NCBI RefSeq assembly: GCF_004138335.1
Contig: NZ_RYFW01000001.1
Location: 620,001-684,000, forward strand
DNA length: 64,000 nt
Origin: Peristeroidobacter agariperforans
GTDB lineage: Bacteria > Pseudomonadota > Gammaproteobacteria > Steroidobacterales > Steroidobacteraceae
Direction of reading: 5' to 3'
The translations under genes were made by a program, and so were the position numbers. The notes beneath the pieces are model-generated. The model saw nothing but the letters and a program-made list of their open reading frames with translations. It ran no database searches and was not told where the DNA came from. Of the stretch, positions 8,826 through 18,082 are shown piece by piece (position 1 is the first letter of the stretch; each line of letters starts with the position of its first letter).

Positions 8826-11800
8826 GAGGCTCTCCGGCAAGCAGCGGATGTTCCGCGGGCTTGCGGACGTAATTACGGTGCACGATGCTGAAGACGACAG
8901 GGACGAAAATGAGCGTGGCGACCGTGGCGAAGATCAGGCCGCCGATCACGGCGCGACCCAGCGGCGCGTTCTGCTCACCGCCATCGCCGAGCCCCAGCGC
9001 CATCGGCGCCATGCCGATGATCATGGCCAAGGCCGTCATCAGCACCGGACGGAAACGCACGAAGCCTGCATCGATGGCCGCGGCAATAGGATCGGCCAGT
9101 TGTTCCAGCCGTTCGCGCGCAAAGCTGATGACGAGCACGCTATTCGCGGTGGCCACACCCATGCACATGATCGCGCCCGTCAACGCGGGCACTGACAAAG
9201 TGGTAAATGTCGTGAACAACATCCAGACGATGCCGGCCAGCGCCGCGGGCAGCGCGCTGATGATGACCAGCGGATCGCTCCACGACTGGAAGTTCACCAC
9301 GATCAGCAGATAGATCAGCACGATCGCGCCGACCAGGCCCCACATCAGTCCCGAGAACGAACTCTCCATGGTGCGCACCTGGCCAAGCAGCGCCACCGAC
9401 GAGCCCTTCGGCAGGTCCTTGGCGTGCGCCTCGAGTATCTTGCGGATCTGCGACGCCACGGCGCCGAGATCGGTACCCTGCGTGGTCCCGTAGATCTGCA
9501 CGATGGGTTGAATGTTGTATTGGGAAACCACTCCACTCGACGTGGTGCGAGTGATGTCCGCGATGCCGCCGAGCAGATGCGCCGACTTGGAACCTGCGCC
9601 CGTGATCGGCAGCGTCTCCAGCGAGTTCAGCTCGTCCATCTTGTACTGCGGAGTCTGCATCACGATGGGGTACTGGATGTTGGTCTTCGGGTTCAGCCAG
9701 AACGTCGGTGCGACCTGCACCGATCCGGCGAGATTCACCACCATGCTGTTAGTGACATCACGCTCGGTGAGACCGGCGAACTGTGCGCGCGTGCGATCGA
9801 CATCGACATTGAAGGTCGGCAGGCCGCGTGCCTGCTGAATGCGCGCATCGGCGATGCCTGGAATCCGTTTGATGTCGGCGAGCAAAGTTTCGGCGTAAGC
9901 GAAATTCGCGGCGAAGTCCTTGCCGCGGATTTGCAGATCGATGGGAGACGGCGTGCCGAAGTTCAGGATCTGGCTGACGATGTCAGCCGGCGTGAACGAG
10001 AACGTCGTGCCGGGGAATCGCCGTGGCAGCTCCTCGCGCAGCTTGCGGACGTAATCCGCGGTCGGCTCGTGATCTTCCTCCAGCGTGATCTGTATATCGC
10101 CGTCCGCCGTGCCGATGGTGCCGGTGTTGTTGTAAGTCATGTTGATGCTGGAGAACGGCATGCCGATGTTGTCCACCACCAGCGCCAGCTCGTGCGGCGG
10201 GATCACTTGTCGAATGACATCCTGAATGCGCGCCGAGACAGCCGCCGTTTCTTCCACACGCGTGCCCGGCTGCGCGCGGAAATGAATCATGATGCGGCCG
10301 GCATCGACTGCCGGAAAGAAATTGCGCCCCAGGAACGGCACGAGCGCGAACGACGCGACCACGAACAACATGAATCCCGTCACGAAGCCGCGCCGATGAG
10401 CCACTGCCATCGTCAGCAACTCCTTGTAGCTAGCGCGGACGCGTTCGAACTTTTCCGAGAAGCCACGCTGAAACTTCACCAGCGGATTGGATGACGGCGC
10501 CGTCGCATCGTCATGCGAGTGCGGCTTCAACAGATACATGGCCATGGTCGGCACCAGCGTGCGCGACAGAATGAACGAGCACACCATCGCGTAGATCACG
10601 GCCAGCGCCATCGGCACGAACAGGAAGCGCGCCACGCCTTCGAGGAAGAACATCGGCACGAACACGATACAGATACACAGCAGGGAGACGAACGCGGGCG
10701 TCACGATCTGCGCCGCCCCGTCGAGGATGGACGTGTGCACGTCCTTGCCGTGCTCGAGGTGCCAGTTGATGTTTTCGATGGTCACGGTCGCATCGTCGAC
10801 CAGGATGCCCACGGCCAGCGCCAGTCCGCCCAAGGTCATGATGTTGAGCGTCTGGCCGGTCAGCGACAGCAGGAAGATCGAGCCGAGGATGGCCAAAGGA
10901 ATCGAGGTGGCGATGATGACGGTGGAGCGCCAGCTGCCCAGGAACAGCAGGATCATCAGGCTGGTCAGCAGCGCAGCGATGGCCCCTTCGGCGACCACGC
11001 CGCTGATGGCGCTGCGCACGAAGATGGATTGATCGCCGATGAGCCTGATCTGCAGCGACTCCGGCAGCTGATCCTTCACCTCCTCGACACGTTGCTTGAT
11101 GCCTTCGATCACGGCCAGCGTCGACGCGGTGCCATTCTTGAGCACTGTGAGCAGCACCGAGCGATTGCCGGCAACGTGCACGATATTGGTCTGCGGCGAA
11201 TTGCCGTCGCGCACGTGGGCGACATCCCGCAAATAAACCATTGCGCCGTCGACCAGGCGAATCGGCAGGCGGCCCAGGTCCTCGATCGCCGATGGGCTGT
11301 TGTTCAAGTTGATGGCGTACTCGAAGCCGCCGATCTTCTGCGTGCCCACCGGCGTGATCAGATTCTGAGCCGCGAGGGCGTTGGCGACGTCCGTGCCCGA
11401 CAGGCCGCGCGCCTGCAGAGCTGCAGGGTCGAGGTCGATCTGGATCTGACGGTTCTTGCCGCCGAACGGATAAGGCATCGAGGCGCCCGGCACCGTGATG
11501 AGGAAGGTGCGGACGTAGTTGATGCCGAGGTCGCTGAGCTCCTGCTCCGTCATGCCCTCGCCGGACAGCGCCAGCTGCAGGATGCCCACGGTGGAGGCGT
11601 TGTAGTTGAGGATGTTCGGCGGGTTCGTGCCTTGTGGCATCTGGCGCAACGTTGTCTGCGCGGCGGCGGTCACCTGCGCATTGGCCATGTTGATGTCGAC
11701 GGAAGGTTGGAAGAAAACCTTGATCACGCCGAAGCCGGTATACGAAGTGGCCTCGATGTGTTCGATGTCGTTGACCATGGTGGTCAGCGAGCGCTGGAAG

Positions 11801-12000
11801 TTGGTAGTGATACGACCCGCCATGCCGTCGGGCGGCAGACCGGCGTAGGTCCACACCACGCTGATCACGGGAATGCGGATGTTCGGAAAGATATCCGTCG
11901 GCGTGCGCATGATCGAGAGCACGCCGAAGATCAGGATGAGCAGCGCCAGCACGATGAACGTGTACGGGCGGCGCAGGGCGATTTTGACGATTCCGAGCAT
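8812..12000 (-). CDS. RND multidrug efflux transporter (AcrB/HAE1 family)
   Basis: 1062 residues, the usual size for AcrB-type pumps. The first transmembrane helix is at residues 13-30, followed by the large porter domain. The proton-relay pair is visible in TM4 as GILVDDATVTIENI, matching Asp407-Asp408 of AcrB. A second pseudo-repeat with its own periplasmic domain and TM bundle follows (PALTGAIMCMGVATANSVL, TALAMIIGMAPMALG). It exports hydrophobic compounds using the proton gradient as a trimer in the inner membrane. Co-directional two-component genes lie 114 bp upstream, so the pump is probably expressed in response to an envelope signal. Substrate not predictable. Confidence 0.95.
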   Translation of the reverse strand: MLGIVKIALRRPYTFIVLALLILIFGVLSIMRTPTDIFPNIRIPVISVVWTYAGLPPDGMAGRITTNFQRSLTTMVNDIEHIEATSYTGFGVIKVFFQPSVDINMANAQVTAAAQTTLRQMPQGTNPPNILNYNASTVGILQLALSGEGMTEQELSDLGINYVRTFLITVPGASMPYPFGGKNRQIQIDLDPAALQARGLSGTDVANALAAQNLITPVGTQKIGGFEYAINLNNSPSAIEDLGRLPIRLVDGAMVYLRDVAHVRDGNSPQTNIVHVAGNRSVLLTVLKNGTASTLAVIEGIKQRVEEVKDQLPESLQIRLIGDQSIFVRSAISGVVAEGAIAALLTSLMILLFLGSWRSTVIIATSIPLAILGSIFLLSLTGQTLNIMTLGGLALAVGILVDDATVTIENINWHLEHGKDVHTSILDGAAQIVTPAFVSLLCICIVFVPMFFLEGVARFLFVPMALAVIYAMVCSFILSRTLVPTMAMYLLKPHSHDDATAPSSNPLVKFQRGFSEKFERVRASYKELLTMAVAHRRGFVTGFMLFVVASFALVPFLGRNFFPAVDAGRIMIHFRAQPGTRVEETAAVSARIQDVIRQVIPPHELALVVDNIGMPFSSINMTYNNTGTIGTADGDIQITLEEDHEPTADYVRKLREELPRRFPGTTFSFTPADIVSQILNFGTPSPIDLQIRGKDFAANFAYAETLLADIKRIPGIADARIQQARGLPTFNVDVDRTRAQFAGLTERDVTNSMVVNLAGSVQVAPTFWLNPKTNIQYPIVMQTPQYKMDELNSLETLPITGAGSKSAHLLGGIADITRTTSSGVVSQYNIQPIVQIYGTTQGTDLGAVASQIRKILEAHAKDLPKGSSVALLGQVRTMESSFSGLMWGLVGAIVLIYLLIVVNFQSWSDPLVIISALPAALAGIVWMLFTTFTTLSVPALTGAIMCMGVATANSVLVISFARERLEQLADPIAAAIDAGFVRFRPVLMTALAMIIGMAPMALGLGDGGEQNAPLGRAVIGGLIFATVATLIFVPVVFSIVHRNYVRKPAEHPLLAGEPHAAH

Positions 12001-12021
12001 GCGGGCGAGACAATCCTCGAG

Positions 12022-12039
12022 CGGACCATTATGGGTCCG
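12022..12039. repeat. Small perfect inverted repeat in RND/HK gap
   Basis: CGGACC-ATTATG-GGTCCG: 6-bp arms around a 6-bp spacer, 22 bp upstream of the RND start on the minus strand. It could be a weak hairpin between the kinase stop and the pump start or a dyad binding site. No U-tract follows in either direction, so it is not a convincing terminator. Confidence 0.3.
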
Positions 12040-12114
12040 ATCGCAGCCCGCTACAGTGCCGTAGAGATGAAAGCTTTTTTAGTCTTTCTTGCCGACGTTT
12101 TTGGGCAGGTTTTA

Positions 12115-13503
12115 TCAGCTGGCGCTGCGCAGCTGGCCGGCGTTCGGGCCGCACAACAGGGACAGCCACGCGCCGCCGCCGGGATGGTCGACGATCTGCA
12201 GTCTGAAGCCGTGCAGTTTGACGATCGCCGCGACGATCGACAGCCCCAGCCCCGAGCCCGAGACATCTTTGTTACTGCACGTGCCGCGATAGAACCGTTG
12301 CAGGACCGCTTCGCGCTCCGAGTTCTGGATGCCCGGGCCGCTGTCGATCACATCGATGCGCGCGCCAGCGTCCGCATCCTTGATCAATCGCAAACGAATG
12401 CTGCCGTTCGCGGGCGTGAATTTGATCGCGTTGTCGACGATGTTCGAAACGGCTTCCAGCAGCAGGTTCGGATCGCCGCGCACGGTCGGGACATCGGGCG
12501 CGATCTCGAACGTGAACGCGATGTGTTTGTCTTCGGCCAGCGGCGTGTAGATTTCACGCACGTGATCGAGCGTGCTCGCCAGGCGCACCTCGGTGAACCC
12601 GGCGCGCCGGTGCATGTCTTCCAGCTCGGAGATTCGTAACAACGCGCGGAACCGATCAAGCAGCGAATCGACATCGAGAATCGCCTGCTCGACGACGCCG
12701 GCATGCGCGCCATCGTTCGCCTCGCGGTGCATACGGTGCAACTGAGAGCGCAAGCGCGTCAGCGGCGTGCGCAAGTCATGGGCGATGCTGTCGCAGACAC
12801 CTTTGACCTCGCTCATCAACCGCTCGATTTCGTCGAGCATGGAATTGACGATGCCGGCCAACATGTCGAGCTCGTCACGACGCCCGGACATCGGCAATCG
12901 CTGGTGCAGATCGCCGCGCATGATGGGTTGCGCAGCGGACTCGATCGCACGAATGCGCCGTAATGGACCGCGCGCCAGCCAGAGGCCGCCGATCAAACCC
13001 GGGATGATGGTGAGCGTGAGACCCCAGAACAGGGATCGATAAATGATGCTGTTGACCTGGTCGACCACGCTCGTGGCGCGCGCCAGAATCAACACTTCAC
13101 CGTTACCTATCCCCTTGGCGAGGCCGCGCGCACGCACCGGTTCCTTGGCGCCCATCTGCTGTGCTCCACCCGGCAGGGAGTGCACGACGCCGTCGATCAA
13201 AACACCTTCTGGAATCCGTTCGATGTTGCCGGCGATCTTGCGGCCTTGCTGATCGAAGAGCCCCTGCAACACGCGCAGATCGAGCGCACCGGTTTGCGCA
13301 ATCACCTCGGGCAGGTGGTCGCGATCGATGTTACTGAGGTAGTGCATGCGCTGGCGGAGGATTTCATCCACCACGCCGGAGAGATAACGTTTGGTGTCGT
13401 ACTGCACCCAGCCGATCAGCAGCACGCTCCACAACACGAACAAGATGCCGTAGACCGGCAGCAGCCGAACCGTGCTGATGCGTGACAGCTCACCGAGCTT
13501 CAA
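12115..13503 (-). CDS. Sensor histidine kinase
   Basis: 462 residues. TM helix 1 is at about 14-32 and TM helix 2 at about 157-177, bounding a periplasmic sensor of some 120 residues. A HAMP segment (LRRIRAIESAAQPIMRGDLHQRL) leads to the HisKA motif SIAHDLRTPLTRL with phospho-acceptor His at 242. The HATPase domain shows the N box (VSNIVDNAIKFTP), DSGPGIQ (G1) and GSGLGLSIVAAI (G2). It autophosphorylates and donates phosphate to the adjacent OmpR-type regulator. Its start overlaps the regulator's stop by 14 bases. Likely controls the downstream RND operon. Confidence 0.94.
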   Translation of the reverse strand: MKLGELSRISTVRLLPVYGILFVLWSVLLIGWVQYDTKRYLSGVVDEILRQRMHYLSNIDRDHLPEVIAQTGALDLRVLQGLFDQQGRKIAGNIERIPEGVLIDGVVHSLPGGAQQMGAKEPVRARGLAKGIGNGEVLILARATSVVDQVNSIIYRSLFWGLTLTIIPGLIGGLWLARGPLRRIRAIESAAQPIMRGDLHQRLPMSGRRDELDMLAGIVNSMLDEIERLMSEVKGVCDSIAHDLRTPLTRLRSQLHRMHREANDGAHAGVVEQAILDVDSLLDRFRALLRISELEDMHRRAGFTEVRLASTLDHVREIYTPLAEDKHIAFTFEIAPDVPTVRGDPNLLLEAVSNIVDNAIKFTPANGSIRLRLIKDADAGARIDVIDSGPGIQNSEREAVLQRFYRGTCSNKDVSGSGLGLSIVAAIVKLHGFRLQIVDHPGGGAWLSLLCGPNAGQLRSAS

Positions 13504-14167
13504 GCACGTACCCTACTCCGCGAACGGTGTGAATGAGCGGCTCGCGCTCCGGCGGATCGAGCTTGCGCCGCAGCCGCCCGATGTGAACTTCGATCACGTT
13601 GGTGCCGGGGTCGAAATGATAGCCCCACACGGCCTCGAAGATCATGGTGCGCGTCAGCACGCGGCCGCTGTGGCGCATGAGAAATTCGAGCAGACGGAAT
13701 TCGGTGGGCAGCAGATCGAGCAGGGTATCGCCGCGCTTGGCGGTGCGGTCGATCAGATCGAGCTGCAGGTCTCCGACCCGCAACATCATGGGCCGGGATG
13801 CACCCGCGTGCCGCCGCAGCAGCACTTCGATGCGAGCCGCCATTTCGTCGGGGTTGAATGGCTTGGTGAGATAGTCGTCCCCACCCGCCCGCAGGCCACG
13901 CACCCGTTCGTCTGCATCGGACAGGGCGCTGATCATCAGCACCGGTGTTTGCACACCGTACTCGCGCAGACGCGTGACTACCGTCAAACCGTCCATGCCG
14001 GGGAGCATGCGATCCAGTGTGATCGCGTCATAAAAACCCCCTCGCGCGCGCTCCAGCCCGGTGGCGCCGTCGCCCACCCATTCCGTGTCCAGGCCGTACC
14101 GCTGCAGTTCGGCGCAGATTTCATCAGCGGTCACGCGATCGTCTTCGATGATGAGTACTCTAGCCAC
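13490..14167 (-). CDS. OmpR-family response regulator
   Basis: 225 residues. The receiver domain carries acidic pair ED at 8-10, phospho-acceptor Asp52 (ITLDRMLPGMDG), and conserved Thr/Lys positions (MISALSD, YLTKPF). The C-terminal winged-helix DNA-binding domain contains LLPTEFRLLEFLMRHSGRV and VEVHIGRLRRKLD-like sequence (VIEVHIGRLRRKLD). First gene of the RR-HK-RND-MFP-OMF unit. The closest relatives appear to be regulators paired with metal or drug RND pumps, but the signal is unknown. A TATATA -10-like element lies about 70 bp upstream. Confidence 0.94.
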   Translation of the reverse strand: MARVLIIEDDRVTADEICAELQRYGLDTEWVGDGATGLERARGGFYDAITLDRMLPGMDGLTVVTRLREYGVQTPVLMISALSDADERVRGLRAGGDDYLTKPFNPDEMAARIEVLLRRHAGASRPMMLRVGDLQLDLIDRTAKRGDTLLDLLPTEFRLLEFLMRHSGRVLTRTMIFEAVWGYHFDPGTNVIEVHIGRLRRKLDPPEREPLIHTVRGVGYVLEAR

Positions 14168-14207
14168 GGCTCCCAGCCAACGCGTGTCAAGGAACCGGCA
14201 GGGTACC

Positions 14208-14226
14208 GCCCCTCTCAGGGAGGGGC
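14208..14226. terminator. Hairpin between pntB and the two-component operon
   Basis: GCCCCTC-TCAGG-GAGGGGC forms a perfect 7-bp stem with a 5-base loop, 42 bp past the pntB stop. It lacks a strong U-tract on the minus strand, so termination is only probable. An AT-rich TATATA at 14239-14244 (minus strand) just upstream may be the -10 of the response-regulator promoter. Confidence 0.45.
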
Positions 14227-14267
14227 AATTAAGGATGCTTTATATAGGGCCCGCGAAATGCGACGGG

Positions 14268-15698
14268 TTAGTGGCCGCCCTCGAGCGACTTCACCGCCTG
14301 AATCATCGCGACCATCACCTTCTGCGCGTCGCCGTATACAAGGTTGCAGTTGTCGGCGAAGAACAACTCGTTCTCGACGCCCGAGTAACCCTTGCCCTGG
14401 CCGCGCTTGATGACATAAACCTGCTTGGCCTGGTCCACGTTCAAGATGGGCATGCCGTAGATCGGGCTGGACTTGTTGGTGCGCGCCGCCGGATTGACCG
14501 TGTCGTTCGCGCCGATGACGACGGCAACGTCGGCTTCCTTGAACTCGCCGTTGATATCTTCCAAGTCGTAGATCATGTCGTACGGCACGCCCGCTTCCGC
14601 GAGCAGCACGTTCATATGGCCCGGCATGCGGCCCGCGACCGGATGGATCGCGAACTTCACTTCCACGCCCGCATCGGTCAGCAGCTTCACGAACTCGTAC
14701 AACTTGTGCTGAGCCTGCGCGACCGCCAGGCCGTAGCCCGGCGCGATGATGACCTTCGATGCATATCGCATATTGATCGCGGCGTCGCCGGCTTCGGCCG
14801 GCTTTTGCGAGCCTTTGATCTCGCCTTGTTGTTCGCCGCCGCCATCGCCGAAGTTGCTGAAAATCACATTCGACACGCTGCGGTTCATCGCCTTCGCCAT
14901 CAGCAGCGTGAGCAACGTACCCGCCGAGCCGACCACCATGCCCGCGATCATCAGCGCCGGGTTCTGCAGCACGTAGCCTTCGAAGCCCACGGCCAGACCA
15001 GTGAAGGCGTTGTACAACGAAATCACGACCGGCATGTCCGCGCCGCCGATCGGCATTGTCATCATCACGCCGAAGATCAGCGCGCCAATGAAGAACGCCG
15101 CGACAATGGCCGGATCTGCATGACCGTGCGCGACGAACACGATATAGATGGCGACAGCGAGCGTCGCAAGAAACACGATGCCGTTGAGAATCTGCTGGCC
15201 GCCGATGCGCCATACGCCGTTGATGCGGCCGTCGAGCTTGGCCCACGCAATCAACGAACCCGACAGCGACACCGCACCGATCAACGCGCCCACCACTGCG
15301 AGCAACAGCGGAATCGTTTGGTGAACTGCAGTGGTTCGTAACAACTCGACTGCAGCGATACAGGCCGCCGCGCCGCCGCCCATGCCGTTGTAGAGCGCGA
15401 CCATCTGGGGCATCGCCGTCATCGCGACACGTTTGCCGCTCCACCATGCCCATGCGGTGCCGAGGAACAGTGCCACCGCTGCGAACACGACGTTCGTGCC
15501 CAGGTGCGGCAGCGCTGCCTCGTTGACGCCGAAGTAATAGAGGAAGCTGGCAAGGACGGCGACCAGCATGCCGATGCCGGCCACCATGATGCCGGAGCGC
15601 GCCGTCACCGGCGACGACATGCGCTTCAAGCCGTAGATGAACAGAAACGCCGCGGCGAAATAGCTGGCGTCGATGATGAACTGCGGAGTGAGGTTCAT
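14268..15698 (-). CDS. pntB: NAD(P) transhydrogenase subunit beta
   Basis: 476 residues, typical of PntB. The N-terminal two thirds are membrane helices (FIIDASYFAAAFLFIYGLKRM and about seven further segments). The C-terminal dIII NADP(H)-binding domain shows YGLAVAQAQH, HPVAGRMPGHMNVLLAEAGV, VVIGANDTVNPAA and VIKRGQGKGYSGVEN. With the alpha subunits it forms the inner-membrane proton-translocating transhydrogenase that makes NADPH from NADH using the proton gradient. Lies 6 bp downstream of the pntAB (alpha-2) gene in a three-gene operon. NADPH supply would suit the neighbouring polyene cluster, but that is only positional. Confidence 0.96.
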   Translation of the reverse strand: MNLTPQFIIDASYFAAAFLFIYGLKRMSSPVTARSGIMVAGIGMLVAVLASFLYYFGVNEAALPHLGTNVVFAAVALFLGTAWAWWSGKRVAMTAMPQMVALYNGMGGGAAACIAAVELLRTTAVHQTIPLLLAVVGALIGAVSLSGSLIAWAKLDGRINGVWRIGGQQILNGIVFLATLAVAIYIVFVAHGHADPAIVAAFFIGALIFGVMMTMPIGGADMPVVISLYNAFTGLAVGFEGYVLQNPALMIAGMVVGSAGTLLTLLMAKAMNRSVSNVIFSNFGDGGGEQQGEIKGSQKPAEAGDAAINMRYASKVIIAPGYGLAVAQAQHKLYEFVKLLTDAGVEVKFAIHPVAGRMPGHMNVLLAEAGVPYDMIYDLEDINGEFKEADVAVVIGANDTVNPAARTNKSSPIYGMPILNVDQAKQVYVIKRGQGKGYSGVENELFFADNCNLVYGDAQKVMVAMIQAVKSLEGGH

Positions 15699-15704
15699 GG
15701 GCGC

Positions 15705-16034
15705 TTATGCCTTCTTCTGCTCGCCGGAGGGCTGCTTCTTGTCGCTGGGCTTGAACATTTCCAGCATGCGCTCCGTGACGACGTAACCGCCGGCCGCGTT
15801 GCCCGCACCCAGCAGCACACCGGCGAAGCCGATGATCTGTTCGACCAGCGAGGTGGCGTTGAGCAGTGCATACATCGCACCGACCACGACGATGCCGTGC
15901 ACGAAGTTCGAGCCCGACATCAGCGGCGTGTGCAGAATGGACGGCACGCGCCCGATGATCTCGTAACCGGTGAAGGCGGCGAGCATGAAGATATACAGGG
16001 CAACGAAGCCCGTCAGCGTGGTAGCGAGATCCAT
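15705..16034 (-). CDS. pntAB: NAD(P) transhydrogenase subunit alpha part 2
   Basis: 109 residues from ATG at 16034; an in-frame TTG at 16049 would add five residues but overlaps the preceding stop. The protein is the detached dII membrane portion of the alpha subunit: FVALYIFMLAAFTGYEIIG is the conserved first helix, then FVHGIVVVGAMYALL and GFAGVLLGAGNAAGGYVVTERML. The Lys/Gln-rich tail is cytosolic. The split alpha subunit (PntAA plus PntAB) is the three-subunit architecture known from Rhodospirillum and many Gammaproteobacteria, as opposed to the fused E. coli PntA. Confidence 0.94.
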   Translation of the reverse strand: MDLATTLTGFVALYIFMLAAFTGYEIIGRVPSILHTPLMSGSNFVHGIVVVGAMYALLNATSLVEQIIGFAGVLLGAGNAAGGYVVTERMLEMFKPSDKKQPSGEQKKA

Positions 16035-16038
16035 AGGT

Positions 16039-17160
16039 TCACCCGACAACTTTTTGTGCTGCTTCGTTGACGATCTTGCCGTCGTGCGTGAGCGCGGTTT
16101 TGGCGACCACCTCGTCGGTCCAGTCGAGCTTGATGCCGCCGTCCTTGACGAACAGCTCGATCAAGTTGAATTGGTTCTTGGCATACAGCTCGCTCGCGTG
16201 CTCGCCGAGCATGCTCGGCACGTTGAGCGGCCCGACGACGGTCACCTGGCCCACTTGTATGGTCTCGCCCGGCTGCGTGTATTCACAGTTGCCGCCACCT
16301 TCGGCGGCGAGGTCGATGATCACGCTGCCGGCTTTCATGCCATCGACCTGCGCCTTGCTGATCAGCTTCGGCGACGGCCGGCCGGGAATGGCCGCGGTCG
16401 TGATGATGATGTCGGCTTGTTGAATGTGCTTGGTGACGACACTGGCAATCTTGTCTTTCTCTTCCTGAGTGAGCTCGCGCGCATAGCCGCCTGCACCGCG
16501 GGCATCGACGCCGGTATCGACGAACTTGGCGCCAAGCGATTCGGCCTGTTCCTTCGTTTCGGGCCGCACGTCGTAACCTTCGGTCATCGCGCCCAAGCGG
16601 CGCGCCGTCGCCAATGCTTGCAAGCCAGCGACACCGAGGCCCATCACCAACGTTCGAGCGGGACGAATCGAGCCGACCGCGGTGGTCATCATCGGCAAAA
16701 TGCGCGCGAGATGGGTGGCGCCGAGCAGGGCTGCGTAGTACCCGGCAAGCGCCGCCTGGCTCGACAGCGCGTCCATGGCCTGAGCGCGCGTGATACGCGG
16801 CACCAGCTCCATAGCAAACGTGGTGATATGACGATCGCGCAATCGTTTGGTCAGCTCGACTTCCTTGTGCGCGTAGACGAAGGAAATCAGGATGGCGCCC
16901 GGCTTCATCGCCTCGACGATGCTCAGATCGGGCGGCTGGACGCTCGCGACCACGTCGGCATCGCGCACCAGCGCGAGCGGATCGGCGCTGAATTTCACGT
17001 TCTTGAAGGCGGAATCGGGCAGTTTTACCGCGTCGCCGGCGCCGGCCTGCATGTGAACTTCGGCCCCGAGCTTGCTGAGCTTGTCGGCCACCGCAGGCAC
17101 CAGGGCTACGCGCTTTTCATTGACGCGAGTTTCCTTCAGAACAGCGATCTTCACCGTCAT
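16039..17160 (-). CDS. pntAA: NAD(P) transhydrogenase subunit alpha part 1
   Basis: 373 residues forming the soluble dI NAD(H)-binding component. It begins KIAVLKETRVNEKRVALVP, and contains the Rossmann fold TLVMGLGVAGLQALATARRLGA with the following acidic/basic loop and the mobile-loop region further on (GYDVRPETKEQAESLGAKF). It shares its fold with alanine dehydrogenase, but the downstream dII and dIII genes settle the assignment. ATG at 17160 is preceded by GGGAGGA nine bases upstream. First gene of pntAA-pntAB-pntB; the 206-bp region upstream is shared with the divergent pigment-cluster operon. Confidence 0.96.
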   Translation of the reverse strand: MTVKIAVLKETRVNEKRVALVPAVADKLSKLGAEVHMQAGAGDAVKLPDSAFKNVKFSADPLALVRDADVVASVQPPDLSIVEAMKPGAILISFVYAHKEVELTKRLRDRHITTFAMELVPRITRAQAMDALSSQAALAGYYAALLGATHLARILPMMTTAVGSIRPARTLVMGLGVAGLQALATARRLGAMTEGYDVRPETKEQAESLGAKFVDTGVDARGAGGYARELTQEEKDKIASVVTKHIQQADIIITTAAIPGRPSPKLISKAQVDGMKAGSVIIDLAAEGGGNCEYTQPGETIQVGQVTVVGPLNVPSMLGEHASELYAKNQFNLIELFVKDGGIKLDWTDEVVAKTALTHDGKIVNEAAQKVVG

Positions 17161-17366
17161 GCCGACTGATCCTCCCCCACAAATTCATTTAAACCGGGTG
17201 CCAGTTTGCACATAAAATTCCCGCCATTGTGGATGCCTTGTTCGCACTCGGCAACACGCGCATGCTGCGCGCCCGGCGGGAAGCTCGGTTCATCAAACCA
17301 CGCGACCCGCCCAGGATGCCAGCGGTTCACACTGCTTGTATTGAACGAACACGGCCACGCGGATAA

Positions 17367-18077
17367 ATGGCAGTCGACTCCCGAGTATTGACTTCGATCG
17401 GCAGAGCCGCCCTGGTGCTGGCGTATCCGCTGGTCGCGCACTTCGGCGTCATTCAGAACAGCGTGACGCTGATCGCCATCGCGCTGGGCCTGTTGATCGT
17501 GCTGCCCATGGCGCCAGCCCTCGGCCGGGGCAGCGTCATCGCCTGGCTGGTACTGTTGCCCGTGGTCGCGGCGCTTTGGTGGTTATCGCGCTCCACGCAC
17601 GGGACACTGCCGCTGTATATCGCGCCGGTGCTGGTGCCAGGATTCATGGCGGTCGTGTTTGGCAGCACTTTGCTCGCCGGGCAGGTTCCGCTAATCGAGC
17701 AACTGATCCGCATCATGGAGCCCAACGAGCAGCCCGAGCCCGACGTGCTGGCGTACGCCCATCAGCTGACCAGAGCCTGGACGCTGTTCTTCGTGACGTT
17801 GGCGCTGACCAATCTGGTGCTGGGACTGCTGGCCGAGCCCGACGGCATGCTGCTGGCCGCCGGCATCACACCGCCGGTGACGGTGCCCGAGCTGTGGTGG
17901 TCGCTGGTCGCCAACCTGATCGGATATTTGCTGGTCGCGGCTTTCTTCCTGATTGAGTACGCTTACCGCCGCCACCGCTTCCCGCGGCAACCCTATCGCA
18001 ACATGCTGGATTTTTTTCTAAAGGTACTCGCGGCCATGCCGCGCCTGGTCAGCAGCGCCGCTGGCCCTCGTCGCTGA
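17367..18077 (+). CDS. COG4648-like membrane protein of pigment cluster
   Basis: 236 residues with six or so predicted transmembrane helices (for example AALVLAYPLVAHFGV, VTLIAIALGLLIVLPMAPAL, VIAWLVLLPVVAALWWL, LYIAPVLVPGFMAVVFGSTLLAG, LFFVTLALTNLVLGLLA, LVANLIGYLLVAAFFLIEYAY). Such proteins are regularly encoded in aryl-polyene and related fatty-acid clusters, where their role is undefined. First gene of a six-gene plus-strand operon; the next start is 5 bp after its stop. It presumably works in the inner membrane, perhaps with the lipid-linked product. Confidence 0.8.
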   Translation: MAVDSRVLTSIGRAALVLAYPLVAHFGVIQNSVTLIAIALGLLIVLPMAPALGRGSVIAWLVLLPVVAALWWLSRSTHGTLPLYIAPVLVPGFMAVVFGSTLLAGQVPLIEQLIRIMEPNEQPEPDVLAYAHQLTRAWTLFFVTLALTNLVLGLLAEPDGMLLAAGITPPVTVPELWWSLVANLIGYLLVAAFFLIEYAYRRHRFPRQPYRNMLDFFLKVLAAMPRLVSSAAGPRR

Positions 18078-18082
18078 ATCAC

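Noticed and set aside
10513-12639. 708-residue plus-strand frame opposite the RND pump and histidine kinase
   Set aside because: Low-complexity His/Arg/Gln/Asp composition typical of a complement-strand shadow, and it spans two real genes.
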